From: Candidatus Hydrogenedentota bacterium
Lineage (GTDB): Bacteria; Hydrogenedentota; Hydrogenedentia; Hydrogenedentales; JAJRTN01
DNA: 64,000 nucleotides
NCBI GenBank assembly: GCA_024278275.1
Contig: JAJRTN010000032.1
Coordinates: 31,154 to 95,153 of the forward strand
Direction: 5' to 3'
Shown: one piece after another, positions 1 through 8,613 of the stretch
Numbering within the stretch: position 1 is the stretch's first letter
Layout: the number at the start of each line of letters is the position of its first letter
Translations under genes and position numbers: made by a program
Notes under the pieces: generated by a model
Database searches by the model: none
The model's input: only the letters and a program-made list of their open reading frames with translations
What the model was told of the DNA's origin: nothing

Positions 1-3000
1 GCGCCAGGGACCGTACCGAAGTTTTCCATTCGGACGTGGGCGTTTCGGGCCGATGATCCCCCTGCATCATGATGTCACCGTTCTCGTCCACGAGATGGAC
101 GAAAATAGTCAGGTCTTCCCCGATGGGATGGCGCACGTTCCATTGCAGTTCGAGGGCCAGCGTGTCGGGCTTCTCCATGAAAACGCGGGTAATGTCACCG
201 TCAACCCGGTCGCCCGAGAGCGAGGGCATGCGTCCATTCACGTATTGCACGCCGGGGGCCTTCGACCACTCCACGACAAGACCGTCGATACGCTCGATGG
301 CCGCCTCCACCAGGTCCTCCCCGGTTTTCACTCGGGCATAAAAGCCATATTGCGGGAGGAGATGACCCTCGACGAACCAGTCCGTTTCGCCGCGATTCAC
401 ATGGACCTCGCCTCCGTTCGACCATTGCACGTGTTGCCGGTGGATGTCACCGCCGATAAAGGTCACTTTTTCCATATCGCGCCCGGCCAAGGCCCGCATG
501 ACACCGTGGAGCAGCCAGTACTTCCGCACCACATCGCGCCCGAACGCCCGGGAAACCATGGCCGGATGCCCCGTGAGCACTTCGGTCGCCATGTAGTCAT
601 CGCTGTAAACACCGTGCAACTTGGGATTCAGACCGGCGGCGTAACGGCTTGGGTATCCCGCGCCGTGAAGGGCAAAGCGCGCATGATGAACAAAATCGAG
701 CCACGGGATGCGCTCCGCGTCCTCACTGCTTACGCGCCACGTAAACAGCTTCTGCACGGGATCCACGCGAAGGTGGTTGGTCTGGGCGCCATCCAGCCAG
801 CCGACGAGTTGGTCATGACCACTTTCCGAGATCTGGGGCGCGCCGTCCAGGTACTCGCGTATGCGGGCGAAATACGCGCCCCAGGCGTCGCGGGTTTGAA
901 CATGATTGACAAACCGCCCGTCCCGCGTCCAGTATTCATGGGGCCGTGCGGAAGCCCACACGTCAATGAAATAAGCCGAGGGCTTCAGTCCGTCCCGGAT
1001 AAGGCGAAGGTTTTCATCGATCCGGGGCGGCAGCGCATCGACCCGCCAGCGGTAGGACTGGGCGTCGCGGCCCTTATTCAGCCAGGCCCGCATGGGTGTC
1101 CGGTCACCATGAAAGGCGACCTTGTCGTAGCTGAAGCAGGACGCATCGGGATAGAGATCGATGTAGTTGTCATGCGGCGCGAAGAGCACGCCCTTCTCGC
1201 GGCACAGGTCGGACAGGGCACGCAGTTCCGCTTCGGATCCCAGGGCGGGGTTCGGCGGCCACACGTCCGGCAGGCGATAGTCGTATCCCCAGCGCTGCCA
1301 CACATGCCAGACCACGGTGCTGTCGGTAAGCCCATACTGAAAGGCCCGCTTGAGATTCCGGCGATTTGTCTCGTAGCGCCCGCCCCAAAGGTCAAAGACA
1401 AAACGGCCCGCCAGGTGCGCAACGCCCGCGGAAGCGGTCCGGCCGCACAAGGCCCGCCAAACCCTGGCGGCTTCCCACGCGGTGGGGCCGGGTATGATCG
1501 TCATGGTCTGTTCACTGGCCGCGTGCATGGTGGCGCGCCGCGTCTCCGGGGAAAACTCGTACCACGTGGGCGGCACGTCCACGGCCTGTACCACGGCAAG
1601 ATCCGCGTCGAAGGCCTGCCCCACGTAGGAGGTCGCCAGTTGGTGACCGTCGAAACCGAGCGAAAACGCCCGGGGTTTAACGAGGACGTTGCCCACGCCC
1701 GCGTAGACGGATTGCACGGGGAGATTCCAGGGACCCAGCGACACATCTTCAATGCGCACCGCCCGCCACGGCGCGTCCGGCGGGGTTTCCGGCAGCGTGC
1801 AGGTAACTTGCAGGGCATCCTTGCGGAGAACGTAGGCCACGCGCAACCGGAGGGATCCCGCCCAGTGGCGGAAAGTATAGTCGAAAGACCAACCCTTCTC
1901 CGTCTTTCTTTTCACCGTGTCCGTAAGCGGGAACACACTGCCGGGTGCGTCGAGCCGGTCGCCGTCCACGGTAATCTCGATGCCCCCGGTCCACAGCAGA
2001 CGGCCCGCTCGGGCAAAGCCGATGCGATGCCCGGGGCGGCCGGGATGTCCCGGCCACAGTAAAACACGGTAAACCTTTTCGGCAACCCGGATTTTCCCCA
2101 GGGCCTTTCCCGTGGCGAGGTCAACCGGCGGCGGAGCGGGGGACGTCCCGGGGCCCATGAACAAGGTGGGTTCGGCCCAGCAGGCCCGGTCGCACGTGGT
2201 GTCGCGGTCGGGACCGGGATCCACCTCGAAACGGAGCCGTATGAGACGGCCGGCGTAGGCACTCAGGTCCACTTCGGCGGATTGCCAGGTCTTGGCATCG
2301 GTGTTTGTCTCGAAGAGGAGGACGGGCGTTTCATCAGGACTTTCGGCCACCAACACGCGAAAAGTCACCCCGTCACTGGGCGGCTCGCCCGGAAAGCTCG
2401 GCGTCATGGCATAGCCGAAGCGCAAGCGCACGTCCGCCTCGGGCATTTGCAGCGGATAGTCGGTATACGTGCTGCCCGCCAAACCCCGCCACCAGGGCGG
2501 GTGCATGCGCATGGCGCGGCGTTCGGAATCGAGTTTCACCGATTCGTCGAAGCGCACGTCCGCCCGGGTACGCGGCTCCGTGCCCGCCCACCCCACGGGC
2601 ATCACGATGGGCTTCGATTCGCCGTAAACCTGCACGGCCGTGCGGCGGACGGGGCTTCGCCACAGATCCAGGCGGCCCTCGGCGGGCAGGACCAGGGGCG
2701 TCCACGGGAGACTCCGGTCGGCCAACGGCGGGTCGGGCCGCTCCACCGACGTGATGAAAACGGCGCGGCCTTCCACGGTATCTCCTTCACTCCCGGCCCG
2801 CAGACAAGCCCACACCGGATAGAGCGCATTGAAAGTCTCGTCGGGCAATCGCAGGTCGAAGGCCACCGTCTCCCCCGACCCGCCGGCCACGCTGAAGGAA
2901 CTTTCCCGAGGGGGCCGGACCGTCCACCCATCGATCAGGTCCAGCGATACCGTGCCCTCCCAAGTCTTCTTCGACGGGTTGGTCACGACGACATTAACAT

Positions 3001-3127
3001 GGACCGTGTTTCCACCGATGGTGGCCGGCCCCATGATTTGAAAGCGCAATGGGTCGGCTTCCCCCACGGGGGCATTGAAGCCCACAAAACTGTTCAATAC
3101 AAACAACGCCACGGCGCATACTGTCAT
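1..3127 (-). CDS. Large secreted glycosidase-like protein, C-terminus outside window
   Basis: The frame is open without a stop from an ATG at 3127 to the window edge, giving at least 1042 residues. The start follows a GAGGGTGA ribosome site. The first 19 residues are hydrophobic like a signal peptide, so export is inferred. The first third looks like beta-sandwich modules. A middle segment near residues 620-670 (RWGYDYRLPDVWPP, then FAPHDNYIDLY) resembles the (beta/alpha)8 barrel of large glycoside hydrolases, as in GH101-like or DUF5696-like proteins. The C-terminal part has a further beta-rich module. No catalytic acid can be assigned, so the substrate is unknown. The long plus-strand open frames across this region are antisense shadows in codon register with it. 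Confidence 0.75.
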   Translation of the reverse strand, partial: MTVCAVALFVLNSFVGFNAPVGEADPLRFQIMGPATIGGNTVHVNVVVTNPSKKTWEGTVSLDLIDGWTVRPPRESSFSVAGGSGETVAFDLRLPDETFNALYPVWACLRAGSEGDTVEGRAVFITSVERPDPPLADRSLPWTPLVLPAEGRLDLWRSPVRRTAVQVYGESKPIVMPVGWAGTEPRTRADVRFDESVKLDSERRAMRMHPPWWRGLAGSTYTDYPLQMPEADVRLRFGYAMTPSFPGEPPSDGVTFRVLVAESPDETPVLLFETNTDAKTWQSAEVDLSAYAGRLIRLRFEVDPGPDRDTTCDRACWAEPTLFMGPGTSPAPPPVDLATGKALGKIRVAEKVYRVLLWPGHPGRPGHRIGFARAGRLLWTGGIEITVDGDRLDAPGSVFPLTDTVKRKTEKGWSFDYTFRHWAGSLRLRVAYVLRKDALQVTCTLPETPPDAPWRAVRIEDVSLGPWNLPVQSVYAGVGNVLVKPRAFSLGFDGHQLATSYVGQAFDADLAVVQAVDVPPTWYEFSPETRRATMHAASEQTMTIIPGPTAWEAARVWRALCGRTASAGVAHLAGRFVFDLWGGRYETNRRNLKRAFQYGLTDSTVVWHVWQRWGYDYRLPDVWPPNPALGSEAELRALSDLCREKGVLFAPHDNYIDLYPDASCFSYDKVAFHGDRTPMRAWLNKGRDAQSYRWRVDALPPRIDENLRLIRDGLKPSAYFIDVWASARPHEYWTRDGRFVNHVQTRDAWGAYFARIREYLDGAPQISESGHDQLVGWLDGAQTNHLRVDPVQKLFTWRVSSEDAERIPWLDFVHHARFALHGAGYPSRYAAGLNPKLHGVYSDDYMATEVLTGHPAMVSRAFGRDVVRKYWLLHGVMRALAGRDMEKVTFIGGDIHRQHVQWSNGGEVHVNRGETDWFVEGHLLPQYGFYARVKTGEDLVEAAIERIDGLVVEWSKAPGVQYVNGRMPSLSGDRVDGDITRVFMEKPDTLALELQWNVRHPIGEDLTIFVHLVDENGDIMMQGDHRPETPTSEWKTSVRSLA

Positions 3128-3588
3128 GGAATCACCCTCGAATTGGTACGTGGATCAGAAACCATTCTGCCAAGCAAAAAGGCCCATGGCAAATTGCCCC
3201 CCTCCCCCGACGCGAAGGGTTGGCTGGAATGCACTTGATGAGGTTCTCTTTTGCCGGGTGCATGCCGCGCAAGGCGAATTCCCCCGCACCCGGTGGGGAA
3301 CGCCTTGATTCCATTCACTCCTCGGGGGCTGAACGATTCCAGGATGACAAAAGCAGGGGCATGTTCAGGAGGAGAAGTTGCCATCCACGCCGCGTGAACC
3401 GCCCGATTCCATGGGCTCTTCAGGCCGTCGTGAATGTTTACCCACCCGGTATGGAGCGCTCAAACCGGTTGAACCCGTTTTTTTATTCCGGAAGACTTGT
3501 AAAACCTTTGTAACAGGAGTAAGATTAAAGCAATCTCACTTTTCCTTGGTTAACCCATCCCACCCACTCAACGCACGGGATCCATACG
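3128..3588. other. Intergenic region between divergent genes
   Basis: This 461-base gap separates the divergently transcribed glycosidase-like gene and the PTS-IIA-like gene. Apart from the promoter candidate at 3497-3525, I see no gene, tRNA or strong hairpin. Short open frames here have no ribosome site and look random. Confidence 0.6.
3497..3525 (+). promoter_or_regulatory. Candidate sigma-70 promoter for the PTS-IIA-like gene
   Basis: TTGTAA (3497-3502), a 17-base spacer and TAAGAT (3520-3525) lie about 63 bases before the ATG at 3589. The spacing is ideal and the boxes are moderate matches. This is inferred from sequence only. Confidence 0.35.
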
Positions 3589-4404
3589 ATGAAGCTTGTT
3601 AATGTGTTACGGGAAGAATGCCTTGATGCTCACGCCACGCCGGCCAACAAGGATGAGGCACTCGCCGCCATCGTGGACCTCGCCAAGAAAAGCCCCCTGC
3701 TGGAGAAGGTGGACGCGGCAGAAATCCTCGATGGATTACGCGAGCGCGAGAAGCTGGGTTCCACCGGTTTCGGCAATGGTATCGCCATTCCCCATTGCCA
3801 CCTTTCTTCGGTGGATGAGTTCGTGGTGGGGATGATGGTTGTCCATGAAGGGGTTGATTTTGACGCGCTTGACCAACAGCCCGTTCACCTGATCGCCTTT
3901 ATCATCGCGCCGGAAAGCGGCGCCAATGAGCACATCAAACTTCTTTCCGCCATTTCACAGGCCTTGCGTGTTCCGGGGGCCATCAAGGAAATCTGCGCCC
4001 AGGAATCCAGCGAGGCCTTACGGGAATGTTTCCTCCGCCAGACCCACGCCGATTTGGACGCGAAAGACCGAACATCAAAACATCTCTTTCATGTGATAGT
4101 GCAGGACGAAGATTTATTCCGCAAGGTGCTTGCCGAGTTGGCCGAGACCGAGTTCAGTTCGGTGGTCATCGTGGAAGCACAAAACACCTGCTCCTACCTG
4201 GCCAAGATACCGCTTTTCGCGGGATTCTGGAGCGATGACGACGCGGGATTCTGCCGCCTGATCCTGGCGGTGGTCGAGAAACGTTTGACCAACGAAGCGC
4301 TTCGGCGCATCGAAGGGATCACGGGGAACCTGGATGAGTGTGAGGGGGTCTTGGTGAGTGTTCAGGAAACGTTCTATACGGCGGGTAGACTGGGCACTTC
4401 CTAG
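3589..4404 (+). CDS. PTS EIIA (fructose/nitrogen type) domain protein
   Basis: Residues 1-150 form a PTS_EIIA type 2 domain (PF00359 family). The phosphorylatable histidine is in GIAIPHCH at about His69. The remaining 120 residues form a second alpha/beta domain that I do not recognise with confidence; it could be a small ligand-binding or PII-like fold. No EIIB or EIIC is nearby, so sugar transport is unlikely. The next gene, 85 bases downstream on the same strand, is a KefB-type antiporter. A regulatory role in cation homeostasis, like that of EIIA-Ntr with potassium transporters, is inferred. The gene ends with TAG. Confidence 0.85.
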   Translation: MKLVNVLREECLDAHATPANKDEALAAIVDLAKKSPLLEKVDAAEILDGLREREKLGSTGFGNGIAIPHCHLSSVDEFVVGMMVVHEGVDFDALDQQPVHLIAFIIAPESGANEHIKLLSAISQALRVPGAIKEICAQESSEALRECFLRQTHADLDAKDRTSKHLFHVIVQDEDLFRKVLAELAETEFSSVVIVEAQNTCSYLAKIPLFAGFWSDDDAGFCRLILAVVEKRLTNEALRRIEGITGNLDECEGVLVSVQETFYTAGRLGTS

Positions 4405-4489
4405 TCATGTGATCTTACCGTTTCCCTTTACGCTCCCTCAACCGGCCCTCTCAATAATGTCACGGGCCAATGGAAAGTGACAAAACCCG

Positions 4490-5761
4490 ATGATACCGGA
4501 CCTGCAACAGTTGCATCTATCCGCCCTCACACTGCTCGGATTTTTGACCCTCGTCGGTTTTCACGTGGGCTTCGTGGCCCGTTGGGTAAAACTCCCCTCC
4601 CTTATCGGTTACATGGTGCTGGGCGTCCTTCTCGGACCGTCCGTGTTGCATCTCGTCAATGAAGAGACCATGGAGAAACTCTCCTTTATCACGGACATCG
4701 CCCTGGGGTTCGTGGCTTTCAGCATCGGTTCCGAATTGAGCCTTAAATCCCTGAAACGCCTGGGCTCGGGGATCATCTCCATCATCTTCGCCGAATCACT
4801 CATGGCCTTTTTCCTTGTGTTTATTTTCATCCTGGTCATTTTCAGGGATCTGCCCCTGGCCCTGATCTTCGGTGCCATGGCTCCCGCCAGCGCGCCCGCG
4901 GGCACGGTCGCCATCATCCATGAATACAAGGCGAAAGGAAGTCTGACCAAGGCACTTTACGCGGTGGTGGGATTTGACGACGGCCTGGCCATCATTATTT
5001 TCGGCTTGGCCCACGCCATCGCATTGACCATCATCGGGGGTTCCCATGGCGGTTCCGAGATTATTGTCAAACTCCTGGAATCCCTCGGGGAAATCGGATT
5101 GAGCTTTGTCGTGGGCGGCATCGCCGGGTTTGTCTTCTGCCAGTTGGTCCGGAAACTCCAACAACCGCGCGACATCCTCATCATCCTTTTCGGCACCATC
5201 CTGCTCGTCACCGGACTATCCATCAAGATGCATCTATCCCTCATTCTCACCAACATGGTGGTGGGCTTTGTGCTTGTGAATACGCGCCGAGAAGCTTTTG
5301 TCCACCGGATAACCACCCCCCTGGGCGACGTCATGCCCCTCCTCTTCGTACTCTTTTTCTGTATGGCGGGCGCCCACCTGAACATCGCCATGCTGCCCAA
5401 GCTGGGCTTGGTCGGCGTGGTCTACATCATCGGCAGGACGACGGGGCTCATGCTTGGGGCGCGGCTCGGCGCCACCATCGGCCATGTGGAAGACAAAATC
5501 AAGAAATACGTGGGAATGGGGATTCTCAGCCAGGCCGGCGTGGCCATCGGACTGTCTCTTATCGTGAAGCAGGAGTTTGACAAAATCGCCGCAAGCATGA
5601 ACCTCGAACTCGCCGGTTCCGGAGACCATATCGCCATGATCGGCGCAAACGTACTCACCACGGTCACCGCCACCTGTATTTTCTTCGAGATCATCGGCCC
5701 CATCCTTACTAAGATTGCCCTGACCAAGGCCGGCGAGATACCCACAGAAAAGTCGGCCTGA
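4490..5761 (+). CDS. Cation:proton antiporter, KefB/CPA2 family
   Basis: This 423-residue polytopic inner-membrane protein (about 11-12 hydrophobic helices) matches the Na+/H+ exchanger family PF00999, CPA2 branch. It begins at the first helix and ends soon after the last. It therefore has only the membrane domain and no C-terminal TrkA-N/TrkA-C regulatory module. The conserved helix reads VVGFDDGLAIIIFG, with the paired acidic residues typical of exchangers. The EIIA-like protein directly upstream could be a regulator supplied in trans; that link is inferred from adjacency. Ion specificity cannot be read from the sequence. Confidence 0.87.
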   Translation: MIPDLQQLHLSALTLLGFLTLVGFHVGFVARWVKLPSLIGYMVLGVLLGPSVLHLVNEETMEKLSFITDIALGFVAFSIGSELSLKSLKRLGSGIISIIFAESLMAFFLVFIFILVIFRDLPLALIFGAMAPASAPAGTVAIIHEYKAKGSLTKALYAVVGFDDGLAIIIFGLAHAIALTIIGGSHGGSEIIVKLLESLGEIGLSFVVGGIAGFVFCQLVRKLQQPRDILIILFGTILLVTGLSIKMHLSLILTNMVVGFVLVNTRREAFVHRITTPLGDVMPLLFVLFFCMAGAHLNIAMLPKLGLVGVVYIIGRTTGLMLGARLGATIGHVEDKIKKYVGMGILSQAGVAIGLSLIVKQEFDKIAASMNLELAGSGDHIAMIGANVLTTVTATCIFFEIIGPILTKIALTKAGEIPTEKSA

Positions 5762-5792
5762 CGAAAACCTTTTGCCGGCCCCCGATACCGCC

Positions 5793-5946
5793 GCCTGCAC
5801 GGGTGGAGAATGCGCCGTGCAGGCCCGCCATGCGCCCATTCTTCCAGGGGAGACTGTTTCGTCGTCAAGGTTTCAGGCTTGGTGGGCCAAGGCCCACCCG
5901 TCACTATAGAAGCTGGCTTCCAGCCGCTTTGAAGAGGCTGGAAGCC
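5793..5946. repeat. Cluster of three hairpins in intergenic DNA
   Basis: There are three perfect inverted repeats in 154 bases. GCCTGCACGG/CCGTGCAGGC occupies 5793-5802 and 5815-5824. GGTGGGCC/GGCCCACC occupies 5881-5888 and 5891-5898. GGCTTCCAGCC/GGCTGGAAGCC occupies 5915-5925 and 5936-5946. None has a T-tract, so these do not look like intrinsic terminators. The middle one belongs to a dispersed repeat also found near 48273. Confidence 0.7.
5841..5898. repeat. Dispersed repeat A, copy 1
   Basis: A conserved stretch of about 36 bases (5841-5876, starting CTTCCAGGGGAG and ending GTCAAGGTTTC) is followed by the palindrome GGTGGGCC-AA-GGCCCACC. The same 36-base core with 3 differences occurs at 48298-48333. 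There the palindrome is on the other side of the core and has a TT centre. Confidence 0.7.
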
Positions 5947-5963
5947 TCTGCCATGAGAAGTTA

Positions 5964-5991
5964 TTGGATAAGCGGCGCCCTGGGGTATACT
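5964..5991 (+). promoter_or_regulatory. Candidate promoter for the 47-residue peptide and comEC
   Basis: TTGGAT (5964-5969), a 16-base spacer and TATACT (5986-5991) are placed about 50 bases before the GTG start at 6041. Confidence 0.4.
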
Positions 5992-6040
5992 GGTTTTATT
6001 GAACCGCGTGGTGTAACAGCCGAAAGGAGGGCGCAATCCC

Positions 6041-6184
6041 GTGATTCTTGATGTTCTCGTGGAACTTTGGAATACCTTGTACAACATGATTGTGACGATC
6101 CCGCTCAATAATGGGTTGAGTATTTTCTACGTTATTGCCAACCTTCTTCTCCAGATCTTCGGAACGGGCGGAACCGTGGGCTGA
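6041..6184 (+). CDS. Small hydrophobic peptide, 47 residues
   Basis: A GTG start at 6041 follows a strong AGGAGGGC ribosome site 9-10 bases upstream and a plausible promoter. The product has two hydrophobic stretches separated by IPLNNG, followed by a Gly/Thr-rich tail (GTGGTVG). It would probably sit in or on the inner membrane. I recognise no family. It lies 50 bases before comEC on the same strand and may be co-transcribed with it. The strong ribosome site, the promoter and the codon-like composition argue that it is real. Confidence 0.5.
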   Translation: MILDVLVELWNTLYNMIVTIPLNNGLSIFYVIANLLLQIFGTGGTVG

Positions 6185-6234
6185 CGGGGCCATGGGGGCT
6201 CGATGACGCGGAACGACCGATCTGTTGAGCGGAT

Positions 6235-8613
6235 ATGCCCATGAACAGACCGCTGGCCTGGGCGGCGGTGGCATACGCCTTGGGCTGTGCCGCCGGTAAC
6301 GCCGGATGGTACGGGGGATACGGGTTTCCGCTGGTCCTGTTGTGTCTTGGTGGTGGCGCGCTGGCCGGGGCGCGCCGACTGCCTTATGGCGAGGTCCTAG
6401 TCGTGGCGTTGCTCTTCGCCGGTGCCGGGGGGCTGCTGTGGCAGATACGGCAGGGGGGACCGCACGGTGACCCCCTCAGCTCCTATGCCCGAGTCCACCC
6501 CAACGTGCACCTCACCCTCTTCGGCCGGGTACGTACGGCGCCGGTGTTGCTTCCCGGTGATGATTACGCGACCTTCACCGTCGATGTCCAGCGGGCGTGG
6601 TGCGGCGATAAGGCCGTTGTCCTCAGCGGCCGGACCCGTGTCGCGTGGAGCGAACCCGTGCCCGGCCTGCGGTCCGGCGATTGGGTGACTTTTTCGGGCA
6701 CGCTTCAGGGTCGGCTCGGTCCCGTGAACCACGGCATTCACGACGCCGAGGATTACCTTCGCAGCCAGGGGATATTTACCCGTGTGCGGGTGCGGGGAAA
6801 CAAGATACGATGCACCGGCACGCAATGGTGGCGCCCGGGATACTGGGCCTCTTGCCTGCGCCAGTGGGAGGCCACCGCGCTCTACCGCGCCGTACCTCCG
6901 ACGCTCATGCCGTTTCTGCGCGCGGTATGGCTGGGTGACCGGGGTGCGGTTGACCCCGACCTCCGGCGTGCTCTGCGCGACTCCGGCACGGCCCACATTC
7001 TGACCGTTTCCGGGGTCCACGTGGGCATCGTGGCCCTGTGCCTCGGCTTCGTTCTTTCCATTCGAGTTCGGTCCAGGAAGCGCCGCGCCCTGCTCATCAT
7101 GGCCGGTGTCATCACCTTTGCCTTGGCTTCGGGGGCGCGTCCGTCGAGTCTGCGTGCCGCCCTCATGGTTTGTACCTACCTCACGGCGGACCTCTTCGGC
7201 CGTGAACGGGACGCGCCCACCGCCCTCGCCCTGGCGGCCCTGGTCCTGCTCACGGGCCGTCCCGGTCTCATCGGGCATTCGGGTTTCATCCTCTCCTTCT
7301 CCTGCGTGGCTTCCATTCTTGTCTTCGCCCAACCCCTGCGGGACCGGTTCACCCTGCTGCCACGATGGTCGCGGGGTGTGGTGGCGGCTTCGCTGGGCGT
7401 GTCGGTGCTTGCCTGGCCCCTGTCGGCGGCCTTCTTCCATGTTCTACCGCTGCTTGGCCCCGTGGCCAATCTGCTCGTCGTGCCCCTGGTGACCGTCGTG
7501 CTGTGGCTTTGCCTGATGACCGTTTTGTGCTCCACCATGCTCCCGGTAGCCGCACCTCTTTTCGGCCACGCGCTCCAACCCTTCGCGGTCCTCGTCGAGA
7601 TGGTTTCCCGGGGCGTTGCCGCCGTGCCCTTCGGTCACTTCAACGTCTCGCCGCCTTCCATGGTGGCCAGAGTGTGTTGGGGCTTGGCCGCCATGGCGTT
7701 GTACAAGGCGCTCCACGTCAAGGCACGCGCGCGCCGGTGGCTCTCGGCCTCGGCCCTCGCGCTGGTTCTGGCCCTGGTCACGTGGGGGATAACGCCCCGG
7801 CCCGGCGCGGTGTTCTTTCTTGACGTGGGGCAAAGCGACGCGGCCTTTGTCCGCACGCCGGGGGGCACGACCCTCCTGATCGACGCGGGGGATTCGACCC
7901 AATACATCGACATGGGGGAGCGGGTGGTGGCGCCTTTCCTGCGTGCCCAGGGGGTACGCCGCATCGATTACGCCGTGCTCAGTCATCCCGACCGGGACCA
8001 TATTGGGGGCTTCTTTTTCCTGCTGAAGACCTTTCCCATCGGCACGTTCATCCTTTCGCCTCAACGCTTCGGCACGCGCCTTGAAGATGAGCTGTTGGCA
8101 GCGTGCAAGGCCCGGGGCGTGCCTGTGCGCCGTGTCGCCCCGGGCGACCGGCTTAACCTGGCGGGCGCCACGGCCGAAGTCCTCCACCCGCCACCCGGGT
8201 GGGGCGAAGAACTGCCGGTAAACCAGCGTTCGGTCGTGTTGCGCGTTGAATGGCCCGGCGTGTCGGTGTTGTTTACGGGCGACCTGGAAAGAACGGGGGA
8301 AACGGTCCTGGCGCGGTACCCTTGCCACGCGGATATTCTCAAGGTGCCCCACCACGGGTCGCACACCTCCAGCAGCGCGGTACTCCTCGATGCGGTCCGG
8401 CCGCGATTTGCCGTTTGCTCCACCACGCGGATGCCCCAGTACATCATGGACCGTTACCGAAAACGCGATATCAACTTGCTGCGCACGGACTATATTGGTG
8501 GCGTCCGGGTCACGGTGGAAGGGGGCGAACCCGTTTTTCTCGGTGCGCGCCAAGCCCGGGGCTACTCCCTGGCGCCGGTGGTCGTGGACGGTGCCGGGGT
8601 CTCCGGCCGTTGA
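6235..8613 (+). CDS. comEC: ComEC/Rec2 family DNA-uptake channel protein
   Basis: This 792-residue protein has the full ComEC architecture. An N-terminal DUF4131 region spans about 30-180. The polytopic Competence domain (PF03772) covers about 225-490, with the motif DSGTAHILTVSGVHVG. A C-terminal metallo-beta-lactamase domain starts near 525 and includes SHPDRDHIGG. In transformable bacteria ComEC carries single-stranded DNA across the inner membrane, and the lactamase-like domain is proposed to be a nuclease. No other competence gene is in the window; ComEC homologues are widespread, so competence should not be assumed. An ATG two codons downstream (6241) is an alternative start. The last 52 bases overlap the convergent gene. 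Confidence 0.93.
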   Translation: MPMNRPLAWAAVAYALGCAAGNAGWYGGYGFPLVLLCLGGGALAGARRLPYGEVLVVALLFAGAGGLLWQIRQGGPHGDPLSSYARVHPNVHLTLFGRVRTAPVLLPGDDYATFTVDVQRAWCGDKAVVLSGRTRVAWSEPVPGLRSGDWVTFSGTLQGRLGPVNHGIHDAEDYLRSQGIFTRVRVRGNKIRCTGTQWWRPGYWASCLRQWEATALYRAVPPTLMPFLRAVWLGDRGAVDPDLRRALRDSGTAHILTVSGVHVGIVALCLGFVLSIRVRSRKRRALLIMAGVITFALASGARPSSLRAALMVCTYLTADLFGRERDAPTALALAALVLLTGRPGLIGHSGFILSFSCVASILVFAQPLRDRFTLLPRWSRGVVAASLGVSVLAWPLSAAFFHVLPLLGPVANLLVVPLVTVVLWLCLMTVLCSTMLPVAAPLFGHALQPFAVLVEMVSRGVAAVPFGHFNVSPPSMVARVCWGLAAMALYKALHVKARARRWLSASALALVLALVTWGITPRPGAVFFLDVGQSDAAFVRTPGGTTLLIDAGDSTQYIDMGERVVAPFLRAQGVRRIDYAVLSHPDRDHIGGFFFLLKTFPIGTFILSPQRFGTRLEDELLAACKARGVPVRRVAPGDRLNLAGATAEVLHPPPGWGEELPVNQRSVVLRVEWPGVSVLFTGDLERTGETVLARYPCHADILKVPHHGSHTSSSAVLLDAVRPRFAVCSTTRMPQYIMDRYRKRDINLLRTDYIGGVRVTVEGGEPVFLGARQARGYSLAPVVVDGAGVSGR

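Noticed and set aside
53..2062. Long open frame of 669 codons on the plus strand
   Set aside because: It is exactly antisense and in codon register to the glycosidase-like frame, and its Gly/His/Arg/Pro-rich translation has no domain features.
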